From contig QULU01000063.1 in assembly GCA_003481775.1 (NCBI GenBank), positions 1 to 14,001 of the forward strand: DNA of 14,001 nt. The letters are read 5' to 3'. Under the pieces are notes generated by a model. It was not told where the DNA came from and did no database searches. It worked only from the letters and a program-made list of their open reading frames with translations. The stretch comes from Clostridiaceae bacterium OM02-2AC (GTDB lineage Bacteria > Bacillota_I > Bacilli_A > Erysipelotrichales > Erysipelotrichaceae). The translations under genes and the position numbers were made by a program. Below are positions 8,676-13,930 of this stretch, piece after piece. The stretch's first letter is position 1, and each line of letters starts with the position of its first letter.

Positions 8676-8924
8676 ATGTTGGAACCAATACAAATTGTAC
8701 TTGTCACCGTACTGGCGTTTATCATGCAGATGGATGAGATGGGGCCGCAGGGGTTCGGTCTGATCTATCCGGCCATCATCGGTCCGCTTACCGGGCTGCT
8801 GTTGAATGATCTGCAATCCGGCTGCATCGTTGGAGGAACACTGCAGCTGATGTCCTTAGGGGTAGCGGCAGTCGGCGGCTCATCAACACCACGATATGGC
8901 TGGGCGACAATTTGCTGGGGTTAG
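8676..8924 (+). pseudogene. PTS EIIC component, truncated by the mobile element
   Basis: The remaining 82 codons encode the start of a membrane EIIC of the mannose/sorbose family: a first helix (QIVLVTVLAFIMQMDEMG) and the conserved segment GGTLQLMSLGVAAVGGSSTP. A complete EIIC has about 250 residues. The match fades near residue 78 and the frame ends at TAG 8922-8924, which overlaps the stop codon of the oppositely oriented recombinase gene. The gene is therefore broken by element insertion and cannot make a working permease. AAGGAGG precedes the ATG, so the 5' part is still well translated. Confidence 0.85.
8893..8920. mobile_element. Left junction of the serine-recombinase element
   Basis: The host EIIC gene loses similarity to its family around 8905-8915, and the recombinase stop codon is at 8921. 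The boundary must lie within these bases. TndX/TnpX-type enzymes recombine at GA dinucleotides; candidates are 8893-8894 and 8906-8907. The exact cut cannot be set without the right end or an empty site. Confidence 0.6.
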
Positions 8925-10594
8925 ATAGCGATACTTTTTACATCTACCATGTTGCGGCGGTCATGGTTGACAACTTGCGTCGGCTCCTGCTCGGTATCAA
9001 CCTGTCCGACAAAGCTATAATGGATTTCGATTTTCCGGGTGTTGGTTTCCCGGTCTAATTCATGTATCAAAATACGGTCGATAAACTCATGGACGTTTTC
9101 ATAGGTCAATTCCTGTATGTCGCTGTATTTCCCGACAATCTGAATAAACCTTGATATATCCCTTTTTCGCTCGGTAACGGTTGCGATCTGCTGTTGTAAC
9201 TCGTCTATCCTTGCGGCAAGGGATTTCTTTTCGTCCTCATAGCCGGAAGTTAGAAACACAAACCGTTCATCTGTCAGTCTGCCTAATGCGTTGTCCTCAT
9301 ACAGCTTGCGGAAAAGCGTGTCAAGTTCGGTCATACGCGCCTGTGCTTTGAAAAGTTCCTTTTGCTGCTGCGCTAATGCCTTTCTCGCTTCCATGTCGCC
9401 GTACTCGGTAGCTTTACAGATAAAGTCCTGTTCGTGTTCCTTAACATACCGCAAAACCCGCCGCATATCTTCCAGCACTAAATCAAGAAGTACGTTTTTG
9501 CGGATATAATGAGAGGTACACTCGCTGCCTGTCCTTGCCCTGTTGCGCCATGCGCCGCAAGAATAGGAAAACTTGCGCGGCTCGATATTTACGCCCTGTT
9601 GGTAATACATCTTATGTCTGCAACCAGCGCAAAACAGCAAGCCGGAAAAAATATCAATCTCCGCTGCTTTTGTCGGGCGGTGGCGGGTAGCAATCCGCTT
9701 TTGCGCAAGTTCAAAGGTTTCCTCGTCAACAAGCGGCTCATGGGTGTTTGGGAAGAAATAGCGTTGTTCTTCTTCGTTCTTCCGGGTCTTTTTCGACTTG
9801 TAGGATACCTTGTGAGTTTTCGCGGTTATGGTATGCCCTAAATATTCCTGCCTTGCTAATATGTCATAGAGCGTTTTGTCCGGCCAAGTATAGGGGGCGA
9901 TCATTGCCCGCTGATACCGCGCCTGTCCTGTACGCTGATAGCGCAACGCTCCAATCGTCAAGACTTTGTTTTCCGCAAGCCATTTTTGGATTTCGCACAT
10001 ACGCACGCCGCTAACAAACATAGCGAAAACCTGTTTGACAATCGGCGCGGTTTCCGGGTCGGGTATAAGGTGGTGGCGGTTGTTCGGGTCTGGGATATAG
10101 CCGTATGGATATTCCCCGTTGACGCGCTCGCCTTTTTGCGCCTGTGCCTGTTTAACTGCGCGGATTTTCTTGCTTGTGTCGCGGGCGTAAAACTCGTTAA
10201 ACCAGTTCCGCAAGGGGGTAAACTCGTTATCCTCCCGCGCTGTGTCAACTCCGTCGTTGATCGCGATATAGCGTACTCCGTTTTCGGGAAATACAATCTC
10301 TATGAGTTCGCCCGTTTTCAGATAGTTTCTGCCAAGACGGGAAAGGTCTTTGGTAATGACCGTCGCCACTCGTCCGGCTTCCACTTCCTGCAACATCGCT
10401 TGCAGCCCCTCGCGCTCAAAACTCACGCCGGAAAATCCGTCGTCCACAAAAAACTTTGTGTTCAAAAAATGGTGTTCGTCCGCATAGCGTTGAAGTATCA
10501 TTTTTTGGTGCTGTATGCTTCCGCTTTCTCCGGCTTGCATATCCTCTTGACTTAAACGGCAGTAAAGGGCGGTGATTTTATTCGACTGTAACAT
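8921..10594 (-). CDS. Large serine recombinase (TndX/TnpX type)
   Basis: The 557-residue enzyme excises and integrates the element. The N-terminal resolvase domain carries the catalytic Ser15 within ALYCRLSQED and the SRLGRN active-site arginines (85-90). A 'recombinase' DNA-binding domain (about 160-300) follows, then a zinc ribbon with Cys322, Cys325, Cys346 and Cys359, a coiled coil (about 400-480) and a DUF4368-like C-terminus. I start it at 10594, where AAGGAGG lies five bases upstream; an in-frame start at 10645 has none. No frameshift or missing catalytic residue is seen, so it should be active. It sits at the left end next to the broken EIIC gene. Confidence 0.95.
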   Translation of the reverse strand: MLQSNKITALYCRLSQEDMQAGESGSIQHQKMILQRYADEHHFLNTKFFVDDGFSGVSFEREGLQAMLQEVEAGRVATVITKDLSRLGRNYLKTGELIEIVFPENGVRYIAINDGVDTAREDNEFTPLRNWFNEFYARDTSKKIRAVKQAQAQKGERVNGEYPYGYIPDPNNRHHLIPDPETAPIVKQVFAMFVSGVRMCEIQKWLAENKVLTIGALRYQRTGQARYQRAMIAPYTWPDKTLYDILARQEYLGHTITAKTHKVSYKSKKTRKNEEEQRYFFPNTHEPLVDEETFELAQKRIATRHRPTKAAEIDIFSGLLFCAGCRHKMYYQQGVNIEPRKFSYSCGAWRNRARTGSECTSHYIRKNVLLDLVLEDMRRVLRYVKEHEQDFICKATEYGDMEARKALAQQQKELFKAQARMTELDTLFRKLYEDNALGRLTDERFVFLTSGYEDEKKSLAARIDELQQQIATVTERKRDISRFIQIVGKYSDIQELTYENVHEFIDRILIHELDRETNTRKIEIHYSFVGQVDTEQEPTQVVNHDRRNMVDVKSIAI

Positions 10595-10626
10595 TAGTCC
10601 TCCTTTCCGACAGCCGAATAAACAGG

Positions 10627-10649
10627 TATAATGTGTTGCTATCATTATA
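10627..10649 (-). promoter_or_regulatory. Extended -10 promoter and overlapping inverted repeat of the recombinase gene
   Basis: On the minus strand TGGTATAAT gives an extended -10 with a perfect hexamer at 10649-10644, about 50 bases before the start codon. The hexamer is inside a 7-bp inverted repeat (TATAATG at 10627-10633, CATTATA at 10643-10649). A repressor bound there would cover the promoter. No good -35 is visible. Confidence 0.5.
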
Positions 10650-10671
10650 CCATATCCCGCCGCCTAATGCA

Positions 10672-10845
10672 CTACTCGGACGCTAAAAATCCCGGATTTC
10701 CGGGCTTTTTCTGCAAATCCTTTACAATGAGTTTCTCAATCTTTTTATGGATTGTATCGGTTGCCTTTTCACTCGGCAACGCTTGAACAAGATAGGTGAT
10801 TTTCCCTATTTTGCGTTCGGTTGTAATTGTCTGTTTTTTATCCAT
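10672..10845 (-). CDS. TnpW-like small transposon protein
   Basis: A 57-residue basic protein with a TTERKIGKITYLVQ opening and a heptad-like helix (DTIHKKIEKLIVKDLQ). This matches the small TnpW family found next to TnpX-type recombinases in Tn4451-class elements, whose role is not known to me. The start at 10845 follows GGAGG at eight bases; a longer in-frame start at 10896 includes that binding site and is unlikely. It lies 77 bases upstream of the recombinase gene and is probably expressed with it. Confidence 0.8.
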   Translation of the reverse strand: MDKKQTITTERKIGKITYLVQALPSEKATDTIHKKIEKLIVKDLQKKPGNPGFLASE

Positions 10846-11303
10846 TAGAAAAACCTCCTTTTCCTGTATGGATAAACTATATTCGTCAAAAGGCAAAAAC
10901 GGGCGGTTGTTAGCTGCAACCTCACGGGAGTTTCACCCCGGCCCATGCTTATGGGTGCGCCGCGCAATACTTTGAGGGTGTTCAACGCGGGAGTATCATT
11001 GTGCCGCCTTGTATGTCGTCGCCCACAAGCTGCTAAACCTGTTTTACGGCGCGGTAGTTCTCGCTCGGCTTTTCCCCTATGGGGAAAAGCTGTCATGGCG
11101 TACCCGCCGACTGGCTCGGTACAGACGGAATGTACCCGTTTGCCTGTTATGCTGCGCACCAAAGGCCGCTTTCTTTGTCAAAGAACAATAGGCTTTGTCG
11201 GCCTGCAAAAGCACATCAACAGCGGATATGCTTTTGCGGAACGACAAATAGCCCATAACGGGAAGCGTGGAAAGGGGACACGCTCCCCGCATGGGCTAAA
11301 AGA
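10846..11303 (-). ncRNA. Structured non-coding region, possible RNA
   Basis: About 450 bases lack a credible gene yet are dense in stems. They include a perfect 10-bp stem with a three-base loop (11068-11090), a 9-bp stem (11205-11213 with 11229-11237), and a long two-step stem at 11250-11297 (AGCCCAT with ATGGGCT, and GGGAAGCGTG with CACGCTCCC inside). Short CCCAT/ATGGG and GGG/CCC hairpins lie in the part near 10930-10960. The open frames crossing it have no ribosome binding site and run through the stems. I think it is transcribed as the region between orf8 and tnpW. It could be a regulatory or mobile-element RNA; I cannot name the family. Confidence 0.45.
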
Positions 11304-11546
11304 TTATCCTACATGAAAAGCAAGGGTGCGGGTAATAAGGCGCACTTGCAGCCTGTTACGCATTTCCTCGTCCACATAGGAATAGGTATTGCCCGCGTCG
11401 TCTTTCAGCGTGCGGGTACAAAGTTTCGCTATGTAACCCTCGTAGTGCTTCAAGATCGCGCACATGGCGGTTGTGTCGCCGTTTGCCGCTGCGGAAATGA
11501 CAGGGAACGGCAACAGATTTTCAGACTTCCTAACGGTATTCATCAT
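11304..11546 (-). CDS. Tn916 Orf8-like helix-turn-helix protein
   Basis: The 80-residue protein has the family pattern LPFPVISAAANGDTTAMCAI, HYEGYIAKLCTRTL and VDEEMRNRLQVRLITRTL. This matches the short Orf8-type proteins of Tn916-family elements, often annotated as helix-turn-helix domain proteins. It overlaps the sigma-factor gene by 17 bases, with GGAGG inside that gene's last codons, so the two are translationally coupled. In Tn916 the orf7/orf8 pair sits just before the excision genes and takes part in switching on excision and transfer; the same is inferred here. Confidence 0.88.
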   Translation of the reverse strand: MMNTVRKSENLLPFPVISAAANGDTTAMCAILKHYEGYIAKLCTRTLKDDAGNTYSYVDEEMRNRLQVRLITRTLAFHVG

Positions 11547-11967
11547 CTGCTTTTCCCTCCAAATACTGTTTGATTTTCGCAAGCGCGGATTTCCTGTGCC
11601 GGAAAACCGTCGTGCGTACAACATTCAGCAGTTCGCCAATTTCCGCGTCGCTCATATCCAAGAAGTAGGACAAAAGGATAATGTCGCGTTTCCTTTCGGG
11701 CAAAGCGTTAAGGGCTTCGGCAAGCAGTTCATTTTTGACGAGTACATCAAAGCCGGACACTTGAAAACGGAAATAATCGCTTTCGTATTCGTCCGTTGTG
11801 AAAAGCTGCGCGAGTTCGCTTTCGCTCAAATCCGAAAAAGTAACTTCGCGTGCTGCGCGTTTCGCAAGAGTGCGGCGGTGGCTTTTCGCTTCGCCGACCA
11901 AAGTTTTCTTTGCTAATGCGTCGTACTGATGTTGTATTCTTTCCTTGTCGGAAGAAGATAGCTCCAT
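11530..11967 (-). CDS. Sigma-70-like factor, Tn916 Orf7 type
   Basis: The 145-residue protein resembles a short RNA polymerase sigma factor. The C-terminal region-4 helix-turn-helix is clear (LPERKRDIILLSYFLDMSDA, then EIGELLNVVRTTVFRHRKSA), and region 2 is reduced. Start at ATG 11967 with GGAGGT eight bases upstream; a GTG three codons earlier overlaps that site. In Tn916, Orf7 promotes transcription of the excision and transfer genes, so this one probably drives the recombinase operon. It is co-translated with the Orf8-like gene. Confidence 0.92.
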   Translation of the reverse strand: MELSSSDKERIQHQYDALAKKTLVGEAKSHRRTLAKRAAREVTFSDLSESELAQLFTTDEYESDYFRFQVSGFDVLVKNELLAEALNALPERKRDIILLSYFLDMSDAEIGELLNVVRTTVFRHRKSALAKIKQYLEGKADDEYR

Positions 11968-12100
11968 AGAGTTCACCTCCTTCCCGCGTGGAGTAGAGGA
12001 CGGGAGTTAAGGGCTTGTCCTCTCTGCCCCTTTCGCTCCGTACCCGTTCGGGAGATGGCTCTTGAGTGCGCTTTTCAGAAAAAAGTTGAAAAAAGCAAAA
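11968..12100 (-). other. 5' region of the sigma-factor gene
   Basis: Between the upstream terminator and the sigma-factor gene there is no gene. AGAGGAC and GTCCTCT (near 12000 and 12022) pair over 15 bases in the presumed leader. No strong sigma-A promoter is seen, so expression may depend on read-through past the hairpin at 12101-12131, as known for Tn916 control. Confidence 0.35.
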
Positions 12101-12131
12101 TGCGCCCGTCCGCAAGACGCGGACGGGCGCA
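12094..12131 (-). terminator. GC-rich terminator upstream of the sigma-factor gene
   Basis: A perfect 13-bp stem, TGCGCCCGTCCGC (12101-12113) with GCGGACGGGCGCA (12119-12131), has a five-base loop. Minus-strand transcripts then run into TTTTGCTTTTTTC. It separates the small GTG-start ORF from the sigma-factor gene and could act as a regulated read-through point. Confidence 0.9.
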
Positions 12132-12150
12132 AAGGAAATGTAAGCAGTAG

Positions 12151-12258
12151 CTAAATGTATTGACAGTTCACATTCATAGCCGGAATATCCCGCTTGCGGA
12201 GCATAGCTTTTTTTGACCGCAAAGCATTAGGCGGGTTACAGTAAATAAAAATGGACAC
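12151..12258 (-). CDS. Small 35-residue protein with GTG start
   Basis: A frame of 35 codons starts at GTG 12258 with GGGGAGG at seven bases and ends at TAG 12151-12153, just before a strong terminator. The product is basic and Cys-containing: an IYCNPPNALRSKKAMLRKRD core and an MNVNCQYI end. I do not recognise it. The binding site, tight fit to the terminator and protein-like composition support translation. It may be a small control peptide whose translation affects read-through into the sigma-factor gene. It is too short for most gene callers. Confidence 0.55.
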   Translation of the reverse strand: MSIFIYCNPPNALRSKKAMLRKRDIPAMNVNCQYI

Positions 12259-12285
12259 GGCGATACCTCCCCGATACCGCCGTAT
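12255..12285 (-). promoter_or_regulatory. Hairpin covering the ribosome binding site and GTG start
   Basis: ACGGCG (12257-12262) pairs with CGCCGT (12278-12283), extendable by a wobble pair. The GGGGAGG site is in the loop and the GTG start codon is in the stem. Such a fold would dampen initiation and could be a translational switch. Confidence 0.4.
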
Positions 12286-12365
12286 CCTTAAAAAAGGGCG
12301 ACTTTAATACACTACCCGCAATCCATTCTATAATAGGGAACAGCGGCTTTTGCGCAATATTAAAT

Positions 12366-12413
12366 AAAAAAGCCGATAACACATAGGTTTTTTGACCTAA
12401 TGCGTTATCGGCT
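12366..12413 (-). terminator. Terminator of the methyltransferase cassette
   Basis: A 10-bp perfect outer stem (AGCCGATAAC at 12371-12380 with GTTATCGGCT at 12404-12413) and an inner 5-bp stem (TAGGT with ACCTA) are followed on the minus strand by TTTTTTATT. It lies 24 bases beyond the methyltransferase stop codon. Confidence 0.93.
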
Positions 12414-12436
12414 CTGCGTCTATGCGTCTGGCACTT

Positions 12437-13423
12437 TTAATCATTTTTTTTGAATTTATTATATGTGTTAGCTAACTGTCCACAAGCCGCGTTAATCTCT
12501 CTGCCATGAGAAACTCTCATAGTAACTTCAAGTCCTGCTTGCTCTAATTGATGTTTGAATGCAACTATTTCCCGTTTCTGTGGTGCTTTAATTCTTGAAT
12601 TGCTTGTTGGGTTGTATTGTAACACGTTAATCATAACTTTTTTGCCCCGAAACCATTTTGCAAGTTGTCTTACATCTGAGGGCCGGTCATTTATACCCGG
12701 TAAAAGCAAATACGCAAAGACAATTTTGCGATTATGCCTTTCAGAATAGGATAAGGCTTGCTTAACAACATCTTCAATAGCATATATGCGCATGTGAGGA
12801 ATAATACGATTTCTTGCAGATTGTGTTGCTGCGTGTAAAGATATTGTCAACTGAATTTTAAGATGTTCCTCGCGCAATTTTTTTAATTGATCGACCGGAC
12901 CAACTGTTGATATGGTAATGCCGTCGGTTGGAAAGTTGAGCCCATATCTATCTCGGAGAATATGGATTGCTTTTATCAAGTTGTCATAATTGAATAAAGG
13001 CTCTCCCATACCCATAAAAACGATACGGTTTACTTTTCGACGCAACAATATAATCTGTTGTACGATTTCTGACGATGTTAGATTACGAACAAAGCCATTT
13101 CGCCCGGACTCACAAAAAATACAACCAACAGGACAACCGACTTGTGTGCTCACGCAAACAGTTCCACCATCTCGCCGCTTGATAAAAACCGTTTCAATGT
13201 ATTTGTTGTCTTTCAGTTCGTAAACATACTTTTCAGTATCACTGCTTTTGCAAATATTTTTTACCAACATTGATAGATTTTTTTTGCGTGGTAATTGCTT
13301 ATATAATTCTTCATATAAGGCTTTTGCTTCATTCTCGCCAATAACTTCCGACATTTCTTTGTAAGTAAATCCGTATGGATCATTCCGTACTTCCGCAGGC
13401 GTATATTTAGGTAAACGTTTCAT
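12437..13423 (-). CDS. Divergent RlmN/Cfr-family radical SAM 23S rRNA methyltransferase
   Basis: The 328-residue enzyme has every catalytic landmark of the family that methylates A2503 of 23S rRNA. These are the cluster CxxxCxxC at Cys97, Cys101 and Cys104, Cys90 seven residues before it, MGMGEP (137-142) for SAM binding, SLHA (195-198) and Cys314 in AACGQL, the methyl-carrying Cys in RlmN and Cfr. The N-terminal domain is short: RlmN has about 350-385 residues and Cfr 349. The VSTQVGC context is closer to RlmN, yet a Tn916-type element and a drug-type leader suggest an accessory role. Whether it methylates C2 (housekeeping) or C8 (Cfr resistance) cannot be read from this. AAAGGA lies eight bases before the start. 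The KTR gene is 16 bases upstream on the same transcript. Confidence 0.9.
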   Translation of the reverse strand: MKRLPKYTPAEVRNDPYGFTYKEMSEVIGENEAKALYEELYKQLPRKKNLSMLVKNICKSSDTEKYVYELKDNKYIETVFIKRRDGGTVCVSTQVGCPVGCIFCESGRNGFVRNLTSSEIVQQIILLRRKVNRIVFMGMGEPLFNYDNLIKAIHILRDRYGLNFPTDGITISTVGPVDQLKKLREEHLKIQLTISLHAATQSARNRIIPHMRIYAIEDVVKQALSYSERHNRKIVFAYLLLPGINDRPSDVRQLAKWFRGKKVMINVLQYNPTSNSRIKAPQKREIVAFKHQLEQAGLEVTMRVSHGREINAACGQLANTYNKFKKND

Positions 13424-13439
13424 TTTTATATCCTTTCTT

Positions 13440-13625
13440 CTAAATAATAAAAGTTTGTTTTTCTGTATTTTTGATTACAATCTCTAATTTTTCTACATCA
13501 ATGATATGCGTCAATTTGCATTTAGGGCAGAAAAGAGGAAAATCTTTTAATACAGTATTATGAAATACTTGAACTCTCGTCTTTCCGTTACAAATCGGAC
13601 ATTTTATCCAATATTTTTTAAGCAT
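13440..13625 (-). CDS. Cysteine-rich KTR-domain protein
   Basis: The 61-residue protein has two Cys pairs, CPIC (9-12) and CPKC (33-36), and the motif CNGKTR with NTVLKDFPLFCPKC. That is the pattern of the small 'cysteine-rich KTR' proteins often found beside resistance genes in Tn916-type elements. It probably forms a zinc ribbon. Its function is not known to me. It is first in the transcript, 16 bases before the methyltransferase gene, and starts right after the second leader hairpin. The ribosome binding site AAGGA is 13 bases from the ATG, which is far, so initiation may be weak or regulated. Confidence 0.85.
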   Translation of the reverse strand: MLKKYWIKCPICNGKTRVQVFHNTVLKDFPLFCPKCKLTHIIDVEKLEIVIKNTEKQTFII

Positions 13626-13650
13626 TATATTTCACTCGTCCTTTTTACAC

Positions 13651-13695
13651 AAAAAAATGCAGGTCAATCCTCAACATGAGCATTGACCTGCATTT
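13651..13695 (-). terminator. Second leader hairpin, terminator-like, before the KTR gene
   Basis: A perfect 14-bp stem (AAATGCAGGTCAAT at 13655-13668 with ATTGACCTGCATTT at 13682-13695) has an apical CTCA/TGAG helix. On the minus strand it ends in seven T (13657-13651). It lies between the promoter and the two genes, 26 bases before the KTR start, so it must be overcome for them to be expressed. Confidence 0.9.
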
Positions 13696-13777
13696 ATAAT
13701 GCACAGAGCAGTACAACAAAACTAAGGCATAGCTTGCACTATGTCTATACTATATCTATACGTCGTTAGTTTTTTGT

Positions 13778-13866
13778 ATAGCATCCGCAAAATAAGCATG
13801 ACAAAAAAGCCCATGTTGAAAATGGGAAAATCCTTTTTTTCAATGCTTATCTAATACGCATGCTAT
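13778..13866 (-). promoter_or_regulatory. Attenuator: leader-peptide arm, first terminator and competing long-range helix
   Basis: The first hairpin (CCCAT at 13810-13814 with ATGGG at 13822-13826, then six T at 13808-13803 on the minus strand) stands 20 bases after the leader stop codon. Bases inside the leader reading frame (ATAAGCAT, ATAGCAT) can pair with bases downstream of that hairpin (13792-13799 with 13843-13850, 8 bp; 13778-13784 with 13860-13866, 7 bp). TCAACATG in the first hairpin also complements CATGTTGA in the second hairpin's loop. Arrest of a ribosome on the leader would change this set of alternatives. Confidence 0.7.
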
Positions 13867-13873
13867 GCAACAT
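13847..13873 (-). CDS. Leader peptide M-L-H-S-M-R-I-R (putative macrolide-sensing)
   Basis: Eight codons, ATG to AGA, then TAA, start eight bases after GGAGG. The sequence MLHSMRIR closely follows the ErmD leader start MTHSMRLR and the mef/msr(D) leader MTASMRLR. In those, Arg-X-Arg ('+X+') halts the ribosome when a macrolide is in the exit tunnel and induces the resistance gene downstream. The Arg-Ile-Arg here keeps both positive residues. The reading frame lies inside the arm that pairs beyond the first terminator. It is too short for gene callers. The relation to those leaders is from memory and by inspection. Confidence 0.75.
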   Translation of the reverse strand: MLHSMRIR

Positions 13874-13901
13874 AAACGCCGCCTCCTTTTACATAAATTT
13901 T

Positions 13902-13930
13902 ATTTTATCAGAAAATCAGTCTACTGTCAA
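13902..13930 (-). promoter_or_regulatory. Near-consensus sigma-A promoter of the leader/methyltransferase operon
   Basis: On the minus strand -35 TTGACA (13930-13925) and -10 TAAAAT (13907-13902) are 17 bases apart. This is the strongest promoter in the window and starts the leader transcript about 20 bases before the GGAGG site. Such a strong promoter ahead of two terminators is typical of attenuation control. Confidence 0.9.

Noticed and set aside
9509..10555. Long plus-strand frames opposite the recombinase gene
   Set aside because: They are antisense shadows of a gene with full catalytic motifs and lack binding sites.
10845..11162. 105-codon minus-strand frame, similar in style to deposited hypothetical proteins
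   Set aside because: It lacks a binding site, runs through strong stems and overlaps the binding site and start of the TnpW-like gene; conserved nucleotide structure explains it better.
11747..12115. 122-codon minus-strand frame overlapping the sigma-factor gene
   Set aside because: It begins inside the GC-rich terminator and runs through the sigma-factor start in another frame; Arg- and Ser-rich shadow.
12437..13423. Calling the methyltransferase cfr outright
   Set aside because: The residues around the first catalytic Cys and cluster (VSTQVGC) are RlmN-like and overall similarity to known Cfr proteins is low outside motifs.
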